Of a DNA stretch of 64,000 nucleotides, positions 26,100 through 39,194 are shown piece by piece. The notes below the pieces were generated by a model. That model did not search any database, was not told the origin of the DNA, and worked only from the letters and a program-made list of their open reading frames with translations. The stretch is from assembly GCA_965153455.1 (NCBI GenBank), contig OZ234496.1:6271207-6335206 (forward strand), in the 5' to 3' direction. The stretch is from Sphagnum compactum. Taxonomy: Eukaryota; Bryophyta; Sphagnopsida; Sphagnales. Position numbers and translations under genes: made by a program. Numbering within the stretch: the stretch's first letter is position 1; every line of letters starts with the position of its first letter.

Positions 26100-26235
26100 G
26101 TTAAGAAGCAAAGTGTTGCTTCATCAAACTTTTAATTGGGGAGCAAAATGTTGCTTCGTCAGAACCGACAATTGGGGAGCAAAATGTTATTTCGTCATAA
26201 CCGGCAATTGGGGAACAAAATGTTGTATCAAAACT
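26100..26235. repeat. Short tandem repeat, about 36 bp unit, 3-4 copies
   Basis: Units begin CAATTGGGGAGCAAAATGTT and end TTCGTCAGAACCG or variants. Flanking sequence to about 26930 is AT-rich with no gene seen. Confidence 0.7.
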
Positions 26236-26929
26236 AGGAGTTGATGAATCAAGCAATCAATGTGGCTTAGAGTTGGTAATTGTGACTGTCTGTAGTTCAA
26301 ATGATAAAATCCTTCCTGGTACAAATTGGGAATTTCGATCAAAAAATGGTGGGTTAGATTATTTTATAATTTACATACATCAGATTAAATGTAGAAAAAA
26401 AGACTGTACAAAAAGTTTAACTTTAATTATACTTGTGGGATTTTTTTTCAAATTTTTTTTTATTATAATACCTTTACATTTAGGGCTAGGTATTCATATA
26501 ATTTTGCAATACTTGCACACATACTTAATTTCACCAATTAGATATTTGGCCTTAATTTTTTAAATAATTAAATAAAATTTGTAACAAAACACACAATAAA
26601 ATATATCTCTTACCATTTGGTAATATCTCCACATTGATTTTTTTCACTCTTTAAAAATATATATATAATGACATTGCATTGTTTTGCATATGTTTAAACC
26701 CTAAATTTCCCCCCAAAATGCACCCTAGATTTATTTTAAATTGCCATAGACTTGTTTTTAAAATGTTAATTAATTTATATGTCCTAAACTCTAAACCTAA
26801 ATCATAATCCAACAATATTATATATTTGAAATAATTATATGAAAAATGTGTTTTTTAAAATAATTTTGTAATTCAAATTTAATATTTTATTTTATAAAAA
26901 AGAATCGACATTAATTGTCATGAATGTTT

Positions 26930-27240
26930 ACTAGCCTAGGTGACCTGGGCTAGTAAATTACCTACATAGCTAATAGGTTTACTTAGTAAATTAAACCACC
27001 TTGAATACCTACCTAGACCATCTAAAATACCAACTTAGAAGGTTCACATTTGTGAATAACTACATAATAGGCATATATTATGTACGTAGCCTACTAGGTA
27101 CACCTAGGTTAGGCTACTAGGTAGTTAGTTAGGTTACTTAACAAGTAGCCTGTTAACCTAGTACTTATGCTAGGCTACCTTGTCTAGCTTGGTCAGTGTC
27201 GACACTTAGCCTAGTTTAGGGTAAGTACTATAGATTTGTG
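26930..27240. repeat. CTAGGT / CCTAGG-rich degenerate repeats
   Basis: Short words such as CTAGGTAG, GCTAGTAAATTACC and GGCTACTAGG recur irregularly. No coding content. Confidence 0.5.
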
Positions 27241-27684
27241 AAAAATTTACTAACTAATTTATGTGTCCCGACCCTAAACCTAAACCATAATCCAATAATA
27301 CATACTTATAATAATTACATGAAAAGATGTATTATAATGTCCATTCCATAAATAAATTAGGTAAACAAAACTTAATAAAATATGCATTAACTAAACCAAA
27401 ATGGTTGCAATTATGACATTGTTTCAACTGTAAATTGTTTGTAATACCTACATATGGGGACCTATATTCATCATCCATGAACTAAAGCAAAACTTAATAA
27501 ATTGATAGGTAGGATTTGGGGGGGGGGGGTTGGAAAAAGTGAGTAGGTAGGTAGGTAAGCATAGTGGTAGGTAAGTAGGTATATATGTAGGTAATTGGGT
27601 TAGTAAGTAGGTTAGTAAATAGAAAGGAAGTTCAAAGAGTAAGGTAGATAAGTTACAAGGTTAGGTAGGCAAGTTAGTAGGTAA

Positions 27685-30375
27685 CATTAGTAGAAATTGG
27701 CTAAAATGTAACCAATCTCTTTGCGACTACATGCGACTATTAGTTATTTGCAACTACATTTGGACATTTTTGCAACTATTTCTTGTGTTGGTCATATTTG
27801 CAACTACAATGCAACTAGTTTGCAACTAGTTTGGTGTTCATCCTTCCATGTCAACAACATTTAATTAAGTTTTCATCCAAGAAGAACAATTTATGTCCCA
27901 TTAGTTGCAAATGTGACCAATTTAGTTGTAACCCTATAAGTATATAAAGGTATATTTTGTGAATTTAAAAAAATATAGTTTGATGTATTAGGATTTATAA
28001 ATGTATAATTTGAATGTATATGAACAACCATATTAGATGTGTATTCAAATATTATTATTATCATAAATCGCCTTGATATTATGGTTACATTAAATGGTAT
28101 ATATTTTGAGTATATCAAAATTATACATAAGATATATGTTAAATATATTGTGCCCATATTATAAGTTTATCCAAACCATTTTATTATACTTCTTAAAATT
28201 ATTAAAAATGAAATTTATTATTATTTGTACTGATATTATATTATACATTTATATTAATTACATGTAATAAAAACAAAATTTAAATATTATCTTTAACTAA
28301 AATTTAAAAATAGTAATATCTTGTTACATAATGATCATAATGATGATGATACTAGAATGATAAGAAAAATAATTCTATAATTATTGAAGTAATTATAAAA
28401 TTTTTAAATTATTATTAAATTCTTTTCAAATGACTAATGTACTTATTACGAATTAATTTTTATTTCTTAAAAAAAATGAAAACTTAATTATAGTAAATCA
28501 TTATAATCTAACAAGTGACATATAATAATAATAATAAAATAGCTAACCTAAGCTAGTGACAAATTACATTATTGTTATTATTATTATAAGTAATCAATTA
28601 TGAAATATTATTAGATTAATATAATAATTATTAAAAATATTAATATATAGTTTTAAATTTTTGTATTTAAATTTATAGTTGATATTTATTAATTATTAAT
28701 AAGTCAATTATTATAATCATTTATTAATATATATTTATAATTTTCAGTTCTATTATTTTATATTTTATAATAATTACTGTATTAGTTAGAATAGAAATCT
28801 AATAAATTATTATACAAATGCAGAAATTATTTTCGAAGGAAAAATATAATTATTAAAAATATATAATATTTATTTTAAAATTTCATAAATCAATTAATGA
28901 GTGAATTAATAATATGAATAATAATAATAAAATAGTTAACCTTGGCTACCAAATAGCTACAATAATAATTGAATTAATGATATTTTTACAATTAATATTT
29001 ACTTATATATTTACTATTAACAATATAAATGAAAATAATAATGGGAGTAATTAAAATAAAATAGTTAGCCTAGGCTAGGTTTTAATTATATTATTAGATA
29101 TAAAAAACCTAATAGTCAATCTTTATAATTAATAGTTATTAATAATTAAATACTGAATATTTCAGTTATTATATTAATTTATTTGGTTACGAAATAATAA
29201 TTTATTACTTAATAATAATTAGTTAAATATTTCAATATTAGCCAATTACTATTTAATTAAATTGGTTGATAGATTATTATACTTAATATAATATTATGGT
29301 TTATCTAACTAATAAGTTAATTAATATTTAATAATATAATAATAAATTCAGCAATAATAAGATATTGATTATTATTACTATAAATAATTAGTTAGTTTTT
29401 AGTTTAGTTGTTAGTTAATTAATTAGCAAGTTTATTAATTTATTTTTCTATATTTCATTCGTTAAATAATTATTAATTATACTAGTTAATTAGTTAACTA
29501 GTTAGGTGTCACTTATTTACTTAATTATATATACTTTTCAAGATGGGAATGATAACCAAAACATATGGGATAAACTTTTTAGTTGCAAGTCATTTGCAAC
29601 TGAACATTTTTAGTCGTAAATGACTTGCAACTAAAAAGTTTATCCCATATGTTTTGGCTTTCATTCCCATCTTGAAAAGTATATAAACAAGGTGTTTTGT
29701 CTTACATTTACATGTGAAAATAGATGGGCATATGGGATGAGTCATTAAATACGACTTGACCCAAAGTAAAATATAAATATTCATGTAATTACACCTAACT
29801 ACCTACTTCCCTAACTTGCCTACCTATTTTTTTACCTACCTACCTACCTAAGTAGGTATTTGGCCTAGGTAGGTAAATAAGTCCTATCTAGATAGGTGTT
29901 TAGCCTAAATGGGTAGGTAGGTCTATAGGTAGGTACTTAATGCAACCTACATACCTAAATATTGATTTAAATTTAATTTGGAAAATATCAATTAATATGC
30001 CATGTGGCAAATTTTTATTGCACCACGTGTCACAATCTAAACCATCCAAACATAAAAATTAAACATCTTAGATTATTTCAAAATAATAATAAAATATTTT
30101 CAATTATTAAGAGTTGGGACACGTGGCAACACATAACTTGTTCCCATTGTTCACCAAAAAATCGCATCTTAGTTGCAAACGACAATACGTATATGATTAG
30201 TCACAAGATAAAAGCGTATTTTGTTGACTTTTTTTTCATCCAAAATTCGTGTCGTTTGCAACTAGTGTCAATGCGACTTGTACAACGCGACTATTAAGAT
30301 TTTAATTGCAAATGTCGCTTGCAACTAAAAATTAGTCACATGGACCAGTCGCAAAATGGCCATTTTCTACTAGTG
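27685..30375. mobile_element. Non-autonomous CACTA element with a 3 bp target duplication
   Basis: The right end, reverse complemented, reads CACTAGTAGAAAATGGCC. The left end reads CATTAGTAGAAATTGGC, with one change in the CACTA word. TAA is duplicated at 27682-27684 and 30376-30378. Subterminal words TTGCAACTA and TTGCGACTA recur at both ends (27720-27830 and 30160-30350). The 2.7 kb body is extremely AT-rich with no transposase, so it depends on a helper. It carries a long hairpin (29528-29685) and GTAG microsatellite at 29820-29940. Confidence 0.85.
29528..29685. repeat. Long near-perfect inverted repeat (68 bp arms)
   Basis: The arms 29528-29595 and 29618-29685 match at 66 of 68 positions and are separated by a 22 bp loop. 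Transcription would give a long hairpin RNA of the kind processed into small RNAs. It could also be a small fold-back element nested in the CACTA element. Confidence 0.85.
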
Positions 30376-30770
30376 TAACAAGAAAGTTACACTAACAAGG
30401 TAGCTAGGTAGATAGGCAAGTTAGTACATAGGAAACAAACTACCTTATCAAGGTGGCTAGGTTTGTAAAATATTTATGTCAATAGGGTGGTTATGTATAT
30501 GGGTTGCTAGTTAGTTAGGTTACTAGGTCAATAAGATAGGTGGTCAGTACAATGGTTAGGTCAATAGGGAAATTAAGTCAGTAGGGTATGTAATTAATAA
30601 GGTAGCTAGGTTAGTAAGGTAGGTAGTTAGTATAGTAGCTAGGTTAGTATGATAACTAGTTATTAAGGTAGTTATGTCAGTAGGGGATAATTAATAAAGT
30701 ACCAAGGTTAGTACAATACTTATGAGGGTAGGAAGGTGAGTAGGGTAGCTATGTGTGAGGTTAGGTCTAG

Positions 30771-33720
30771 GGAAAAAATGACCCAAAAATAAATATATAT
30801 ATATATATATATAGTGGTCAAAGCAAAAATAAATGGACTGTGATGAACCCCATCTAGCGCCAAATGAAGAAACATAGCCCATCCAATGGATAAAACAACC
30901 AACTGGTGCATTAATGGCTGTTGGTTCACTCTGGCAGATTCTTCACATTTCAAGACTCCTAGTTCTTGGTTATTAAAAAAAACCCATTTTAAATGAGAGT
31001 AGTTTCAAACTATATCTAGTTCTACATATGTACTAATTTTTTTCTAATTATTAGCATCACACAATCAATAAAAAGTCACTATGAACTACATCAATCACAT
31101 GCTTAAACCCATAAATAACTAAAATTGTGTACTTGAAACATGTTTCAAAAATAACAACTACGTTTTTAACCCCCCACCCCCTCATCTCACCTTGAAATTT
31201 ATTATTCAAAAATAGATTTTTTTTTTCTCAAACCAATAACATGTTTAACCTTAGTTGGAAATTTTTAATGAAAAAATAAAAATTTTAATTATCTTTTTCA
31301 AAAAAAAAAAAACCAAACCCATATAAAACAAGTTTTGGGGTTCGTATTGGTTCTAAGGCCAGTTGTGATTAGAGGTTAGTTCTAGGTTTAAGGCCAATTC
31401 TAGTTTATGTTTTGGTTTTCAAACATTTTTTCAAAATTTAGAATCAGTAGTTTGGGTAGTCAATAATCAACTCAAGAATTGAAATCAAAATCAACCCAAA
31501 AATAAAACCTAATATTAGTGGTTTTTTTGTGTGTATGTTTGTGTTTTTAAGGTTGGGGAAAGGACAAAAAATTACATTCTATGCAAAGGCCCCATTAGGG
31601 GTGGTTCCAATCAAAAACTATTGAAAGTGAAGCAAGTGCAACAATGTTTCATAAAGTGGTGTTGGGTTCTACCAAGACGTTCCAGACTGTAACCAATGTT
31701 CACCACCATTCAATTCACATCGATGGAGTGTTCACACCATTGATTCACATATCAAGTGGAACTAGTAGACCTTAAAATGGAAACCACCTATCCAACCTAA
31801 GGGAAAACCTTTAAAACTATTTAAATATGACACCAAAATTGGTTAATTCCTTGGGATTCAAATGAAAAATAGATAAGCTTGTTTATAAAAGTTATAATAC
31901 AAATACACATATGCATTCAAGCATCGAGGGTATCAACCTTCCTAAGAAAGAAAAGTATGATCCGAATCACGTTGCAAAGAAAAAATTAAAAACTTTAGAA
32001 TGAATATTTAATATTAATGTCATCTCACAAGCAAAGCATATTTTTTCACAACACTAAAGTAATGGGTTACACTACAATTTTGTAAAATTGGCATGGTGGG
32101 AATGATGTGTGGAAAAGGGTTTATGCAATGAAATCACATCAATTTTTCATGATTGATTTTTTGTCAGCATGGAGGTGAATGCATGCAATCTTTACTTCAC
32201 AAACCAAAAAAAAAACAAAGTTTTTCCTTTTCAACTTTTAGAAAAAGTATCCTTGTCATCATGGCTCAAATGGCTAGTTTTGATGAAATATTTGTATGAC
32301 AAGTAGGTGATTTGGTTATTTACTTTCGAAACACCTAGCAATAATTTTTTTGGTGGTTATAAATTGTTTGGTTATCTCAAAATGTGTAATGGAGTTTAAT
32401 TTGGTTGTGTGTGTTTGACCCACCTCAAAATTTAAACATTTTAAGAATGTTTTAAAGGTCCTATCAACAATTCATAAGTTTTTTTAAGGTGAGATTTTCA
32501 CGATATGACTTTTAAGGGAGTTGAACCCTTGAATTGCCCACTACAACACAAGCCTTTTCATACACAATGCAACACACAATGACAAATATTGCACAAAATA
32601 ATTAACAAAACACACTACTTATGGCTATTTGCTGATAATTGACTTGTGGGGGAATTGAACCCCTAAATTGTTCATTGTGGCACAAGTCATTTACAATATA
32701 ACACACAACATACATAGTATACTCAATAATAAAATTATTATGACATAATATTAATTATCACCAACAAATAGATAAATAAATTATGATGTGATAACAAGAT
32801 ATCCATCTTGTAGAAATCATGGAAACTAAGGGGAAAAGGTAAAAAGGTAAAATTCAAACCTTCACTTACCAAAAAAAAATTATGCATCAAAACCATACCG
32901 AATTTGCATATCCTTCAAGTTACAACTATCTTTAACTATGGAAAATCCTCCAACATGTAAAATTGTTGAATTAACATCCAAATAGAAGGTCTAAACGTGT
33001 TGTTAATCAATTGCAAAGCTTAGATTTGATGAAAATCAAATTGTTGAAGCATCTTTCATCTTCAATAAAACCAATAACTTGGACCATTGCAATTTTTGTT
33101 AGATTCATATATATTGACATCTTGTGTATAATCACTTGTGAAAAAACCAAAGATCTTTAAAGGTAGTTGATCAAATTCATAGTATAGGGAAGACCCATGG
33201 CTAATGCAACATTGTTTTTCATTATTAACTTGAGGAATGACATTTACAAATCCAAATACGTAGTAGATAGGACCTTTTAATACCAAGGTTTAATCAAGCC
33301 CAATCCTCTTGGGGTAACAATATTGGGTATTCATCACACTGTTATGTTTTTAATTCATAGTTTGTAATCATCCAGTATTGAGACAAACCACCCCAAACCT
33401 TCCATAGCATCGTGTGAAGTAAAATGCAATTGTAATTTTGAAATTAAGAATTTAATTGTTTCTTTCACCTAACTTTTCACAATTTCCACAACCTAAATTT
33501 GCACTTCTCTGGTCGTAAAATTGACAACCCCATTAACTAGTTTAAAAGTTTCACCAAAATGTGTTGTCCATTATAATTGAAAGTTAAGTGTTCAATACAT
33601 GTGTTCAAGTGCAATATCCACTACATGATGTAAAGGTCCTGAGAGGAATCCACCAAACACTTGAATAAATATAACACATTGATTTTTTTCTAAATGCTAG
33701 GGTCCACAAAATGTGAAAAT
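30771..33720. other. AT-rich region without a recognised gene
   Basis: It contains a TA microsatellite (about 30793-30813) and scattered short open frames without motifs. The sequence at 33290-32850 on the minus strand might be a continuation of the transposon relic next to it, but I cannot support that. Confidence 0.4.
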
Positions 33721-33729
33721 AGATTTATT

Positions 33730-34205
33730 TAACAAAACTTGATTACTGCCAAATAGTCAACAACAAAAACATCTCAAGCTTAGCCAACTTCATCAAGATG
33801 TTCACTTCCTCTAATAATGGTAGCATGATTGCTAGCCCATATAAAATTTCAATATCACAATAGCAACTCAAAGTTCACCTTGGTAAATTTTGTTAACAAA
33901 ATCAAAAACCATTTTCACCATTAAAGGTGCGGTATTCACTCATCACCCGCTTTGCAAGTTCCATCACAAAAATCCAACAAGTTTTGACATTCTTTAGCAA
34001 CTTATTGCCTTAAATTTCCATGCTTTTAGCAAGCTTGTTAAGTTCTATGTGCCTTTCAGGGGTTTTGCTGAAGTAGATAGATAGGGTTTAAAACAAGTTT
34101 TCCAACCTATAAACCATGTTTAGTTTAAATAGAACTTGCATAGCCAAATTAGTTTGATGGGTCATGCAATGGATGCCTTACATTTGACGCACATAATCCA
34201 ATTAA
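33730..34205 (-). pseudogene. hAT-type (TTF/DUF4371-like) transposase relic
   Basis: Reading leftwards from about 34180, the minus strand gives HCMTHQTNLAMQVL, then a region ending SKTPERHIELNKLAKSMEI, then NVKTCWIFVMELAKRVMSEY, and later LAIMLPLLEEVNILMKLAKL. This order is that of a common plant hAT-related zinc-finger transposase family. Stops and frameshifts break it. I could not find its termini. Confidence 0.65.
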
Positions 34206-34633
34206 ATCTATTGCATAACTTAATCTTAATTCCTTGAAAAAAAATTCACACCCTCATCTGAAAACAAATAAGCTTAGAAAAATAATGACTTAAGGTGATG
34301 ATAAAATAAGGTGGACCATTTTTTGCATCATACTATAGGTTTTTGTTGAGTGTCATGTTGACATGCCATAAATCATCAATATGTCAAATTTGTCAATGAA
34401 TTGAGATTTTCAACTTACATAAGAAAAACTATTTTTAAAATTACAACATTAACTCTCTAGACATATATAATAATAAACTTTTGAAGTTGAAATATATGGA
34501 CTAATTTTTTGTATGTGGCTTTATATAAATAGAGTTTTGTTTATGAATTGATTTTGAGATATCTCATAGGGATTCAATATGTTTTTAAAAAGTAACATAA
34601 ATGCAAATACATTGTCAAAAAAAAGGTATATCT

Positions 34634-34861
34634 TAATATTCTAACATTGTTTTATTCTGGAATTCTATACTTAACATGTTATTTTCAAACATACAAAATT
34701 TGTATGACAACAACTGTAAAAATCAAGAGTAAAATTTTGGTCCTTACTAATATTCTAACATTGTTTTATTTTGGAATAATGTACTTAACATGTTATTTAC
34801 AAACATACAAAGTCTATATAATAGCAACCACAAAATCAAAAGTAAAACTTAGTAAAAATGC
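34634..34861. repeat. Tandem duplication of 114 bp
   Basis: Copies 34634-34747 and 34748-34861 both begin TAATATTCTAACATTGTTTT and share CTTAACATGTTATTT and the AAACATACAAA word. They have diverged moderately. Confidence 0.85.
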
Positions 34862-34991
34862 ATTACATAATACATATTTATATAATTATGGCCTCTGTAG
34901 TGATCTAAAAATGGAATTGGTATGTGCATGGGAATTGGCTAGGCGATAATGCTCTAATTGTGTTGGGCCAACATGGCCACTCATTATGTGT

Positions 34992-35440
34992 AGAAGAAGG
35001 AAGCAAGAAAGTTCCATGGGAAACTACAAAAAGAGGTGAAGCAATGTGTGGCAACTTGGCAACGACAACCAGTCAAAATCCCCACTAATGAAGTTGGGGA
35101 GATCTTGAGTGGCAAAACATACTGGCAACAGAAGGTAAGGGAGGTGGCATGCATTCATTGGGATGTGTCAGTTCACAACTTTAGGTTGCACACAAAGGCA
35201 CAATGGGGTACCATCCATGGTGATCTTGCAAAGCTTTTCCTTATGAACCCACCACTGAAGCCTTTGACAATGGAGAGGTATTTGCAAGAACATTTGAGCT
35301 CTACAAGACAAAAGCGAAAGAAGATGTGGAATGTAGGAGGTGACACAACAAAGCCGGACACTTGTCTGATGCATGCATGGAAAAACTTGGTGAAGTATTG
35401 GAAAACCCCCCATGCCGAGCATGAGAATGAGCAGATGTGA
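34992..35440 (+). pseudogene. TnpA-like (Ptta/En-Spm type) ORF fragment
   Basis: An open frame follows a stop near 34990 and ends at 35440; no ATG is well placed, so it is a fragment or an internal exon. The layout HTKAQWGTIHGDLAKLFL, then MERYLQEHLSSTRQKRKKMW, then AWKNLVKYWKTP resembles the conserved region of the non-catalytic CACTA proteins: Trp, hydrophobic spacing, an internal helix, then a basic RxxxKxxW stretch. No TNP2 transposase lies nearby. The assignment rests on pattern, not on a search. Confidence 0.4.
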
Positions 35441-35759
35441 GAAATCCGTGTGATGGTGAGCAATCCATGGAAACTTGAACGCATGTCCATCACTTGTAAG
35501 ATGTCATTAGAGGTAGAATATATAATAATTGGGTTAGATTGCTAGATTTTGTCCTTGTTCATTAAATTGTTTCATTAATTCACATACTTGTTTTCACATT
35601 CAAGCTAATTGTGGAATGCATATTTGGTTAAGGTATAATGAAAAGAACTAGTGGCAGCCATGGAAGCCCAACAAATGTTGTTGTCCAGGGGCCTTCAACA
35701 AAACATACATCAATGGCAAATGTCCAACCTTTCCATTAGTTAATGCAATTCTAGCTCTA

Positions 35760-36790
35760 TTTAGAACTTAGTAGAATGCAGTTATAGTTGGACTCCAGTG
35801 GAGGTGGGGCTCTAGCTAATGAAAGGAAGTGAAACTTCCAATTCCACACAATGAAATGGAATTCCTATGGAAGTATAGTGCAGTTCATTCTAATACAATT
35901 CTTATAGTGAATGGAGTCCAAAAAGTGGAACCTAGAATGTAACTCCAATTTTTGGGGTCCAATGGAAGGCACTTAGACTTCTAAGTGGAATGCCTCCACT
36001 GGAACTGCATTGAGTGAAGTCCAACACATCCTAGAGAGTGGCATTGTAGTCCTTGGCATTTAGACTTGCAAGTGGAATTAGAGTGGAGCTGTAGTGGACC
36101 TTGGTCAAACTTTAAGGTGGAATGATTCCACTGGAATTATAATAATTGAACGCCAACATTTCCATTAGAATGGGGCTCTAGTGGAAGACATTTGGACTTC
36201 CAAGTGGAATGACTCCATTTGGGATTACAGGGAAAGAATTCCAATACTTCCGTTGGGGTGGGGATTTAGTGGAAACCATTCACACTTCCAAACTGAAGTC
36301 TCTCCATTAGAACTCCACTAATTACACTAGGTGCATCTATCAGTTCCACTAAAGTGGATCTCTAGTGGAAGTATTGGAAACTTAAAAGTGGAATTATTCC
36401 AGTAAAATTACACTAATTGAACAGTCATTACTTCCACTGGAATAAAGTTTTAGTGGAAGCTTTCCACACTTCCAAAGTGGAATGATTCCACTGGGATTCC
36501 ACTATAATGACATTGACTGAAATCCATCTTTAGTGGAAAGATCCTTAAACCTCCAAATGGAATGACTTTAGTAGAATTACACTAATTTAATAGTCATTAG
36601 TTCCACTGGAGTAAGGCTTAGTGGAAGGCATATATACATTTGGAACTAAGACATTGAATGAACTCCAGTAGTTCCACTGGGGTGGGGCTTTAATGTGTGC
36701 CATTCACACTTCCAAAGTTCATAGTTTTCCATTAGAATGGGGCTTGAGTGGTTGGCACATAAACTATCCAGTGGATTGAAATGGGTTGAG
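35760..36790. repeat. Degenerate satellite rich in TTCCACTGGAA
   Basis: Units of roughly 85-100 bp carry GTGGAATGACTCCACTGGAATTACACTAA-type blocks and TAGTGGAAG words in alternating orientation, so TTCCACT / AGTGGAA dyads recur throughout. 36791-37780 holds no recognised gene. Confidence 0.65.
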
Positions 36791-37779
36791 TCTAGGGTGG
36801 GGATCTAGATAATGGAAGGATTGCAAATTAGAGGTTTGGATTTGCAACATAATAGCAACATGCACATCATTGAAAGTTTGTAAATTCTTGTATCTTAGAT
36901 GGTTAAGTTACTATAAGTCTTAAGTTACCTATATCCTAGTTGTCCTTCTAGGTCCAAAATTGTAAAAAGCCTAGGTTGCAAGAGTGCTTAAAGAACTTGT
37001 GAACATTTTAGGATTCTTTTAGACACTCTCACTAATCAAATACTAATTTCAGATCCTTCAGTTGATTTTCCTTTGCCTTAGGGTAAGTTCTAATTGCACA
37101 ATTCCATTTGTTGCTTCCTTTCTGTTGACATAAATCAATCCAAATTGTGTCACACATGAAGATTAGTGAGTTTGTGATTGCTTCAACAATTAGGTGCATT
37201 GATAAGGTATAGAAGCTTTTGGTTTTAGTTTCAAACATTAGAATTAGAGAGTGTTGGGATATTAATGTCAACAATCCAGCAAGAGAGTTGGTTGGGAAGA
37301 ATGAAATTAGGGTCGACTTTTCTTTGCTCTTGTTAAAATCACTCCATTTCCAATCATTTTTTACTGGGTAGAAATAGTGGTCTACATCCATGAGTTTGTT
37401 TGTCTAGTTGGGATAATAATGAATTTAGACATCAGGTGATCAGTTGCTAGATCATTCAAGAAAAGGTGTCTAAAGTTAATCAAAGATCCTCTTATGTCTT
37501 AAACCCTATTATATCTTAGACCGTTTTATTATTGAAGTAACAGGTGTTTTCATCATCATGAGGGCTTGAGTGGAAATCTATTATTTGTAGTTACCTTACT
37601 TTGCATGTCACCCTGTTGACATGAGAACATTGTTGTGATCAAATTGGCTGATGGGGATGTTGTGCTATGTATTTAAATTACAAGGAGCAGGGCAAGTGCC
37701 AAGCAACATTAGAGGATGATGTCCTTAACTTATTGTGAATTTGAATTAAAGTGAAGTAAAGTGTACTTAATAGATTTAT

Positions 37780-39194
37780 GTGTTTGCAACTACATTATTG
37801 GTGAGAAGACCTTATTGCTTGAAATTCATGTATGGTGTTGATTTCATATCCATTGGGTGTGGGCTTGCTTGTGGTGAACATCAAAGCATAGGGCATCTAC
37901 AGAAGAGAAAGAAGGTGAAGATTAAGCAAAGTTCTATGCTAGATGTTGAGTGGAAGGCAGCCATTAAGGCCAAGCTGGATAACTTGGTGGTAGGGATGCC
38001 AAAATGGAGCCCATGGTGGACTCCATAAATGAAATAAAAGCAATGCTCTAACAAAAGCAACACTCTGAACATCGAAAGTTGTTGCCCCATGAGCCAATGT
38101 ACACCACCATGCCTACATCCACAACCTAGATGCACAACCTTCCATTTGAGCCTCATGTTTTAAAGGAGGTGGCATATACCTTGGTGCCACCCTTAGCTGA
38201 GTTTTCTTCCACCCCTTCTAGTCTTAAATTTACTCAAATTCATGACCTTGGAGTAGAGGCCAAGCAGAGGCATGTGGGTATGAACACATGCTTTGCCGAG
38301 TTGTTGGATGTGACTATGGGTGCTACCAACAAAGGGGGGAAAGTGGATGGTTCTGAAAAAATAGGTGGGGATGAGATAGAAAATGTTTTGGGACAAATGC
38401 TTGTTGTTGTTAAAGTCCAACAACTTGGGACAATTGAAGTCCAATAATCAATTGTTATTGAAGTCCACGAGTCAAATGTTGTAGAAGTCCAAAAGGTTAT
38501 TGTGCTTGAAATGCAAGGGCCTGCTACTACTAAAGTGTAGGAAAAAAAGGCAATGGATAATGGAATAGGTGTTGTTAATGATTTGCATCCTGCACCTTCC
38601 CAAATTGTTCTAATAAACTATGAATTTGACCCATTAGAGTTTAATTCTCCTACAACTCAAGTTGTTCAGAGCAAGGGGGATGAGGGTCCAAGGGGGTTGC
38701 AGATGGACGACTTGGGCTATGCACCCATACGGCAAGAGATGTTGGGAGACACCCAATTGATTGATTATTCAGGGGAGAGTGGTTCTAGTGCCAAATCTTC
38801 ATACTACTTCCTTGTTATGGCCCAAAAGAGTCGACGGTCTGGAAAAACACACAACCACACAAAGGCAAAGAAGGTTGGTCATACCCATTGTTTGTTGGAA
38901 ATGAAGGGATTTTCTAAAGGTAAGGAAGTTGATGTGTTGGGGACCGAAGTGGATGATGCAACTTCTAAACAAGTGGTCACTAATGTGTTAGCAAGTGATG
39001 TCAATGCACCTAAAGTTAGAGATGAAGTACTTCCCCAACACATAGAAGAGTTTGTTATGGTGCGACATAAAGATGAAGTAGAAACTCATGAAGAAGCTAA
39101 TGCCCATGATGCAACCACAGTGGCAGTCCCAATCAAAGAAAAAGCAAAGGGGATGGTACACCAACTTTCCCTCAAGGTACACGAAGACCAATGA
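37780..39194 (+). pseudogene. Unidentified ORF series, possibly a retroelement ORF1
   Basis: Three plus-strand frames (37780-38028, 38130-38447 and the 213-codon 38553-39194) follow each other with stops and frame changes between. The first ends in a Cys/His-containing run with GHLQKRKKVKIK, which may be a damaged zinc knuckle. The last is acidic and charged (KEVDVLGTEVDD, HKDEVETHEEANAHD) with a basic SRRSGKTHNHTKAKK patch. There is no reverse transcriptase or endonuclease downstream. I do not recognise the family. Confidence 0.3.

Larger units (their letters stand above)
27530..30770. repeat. GTAG/TTAGTAGG satellite split by a CACTA element
   Basis: Irregular GTAGGTAGGTA and TTAGTAGGTTA words occupy 27530-27684 and resume at 30376-30770. 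The CACTA element at 27685-30375 sits between the two halves. Confidence 0.7.

Noticed and set aside
37032-37391. 119-codon minus-strand frame
   Set aside because: No recognisable motif or neighbouring exons; AT-rich region where such frames occur by chance.
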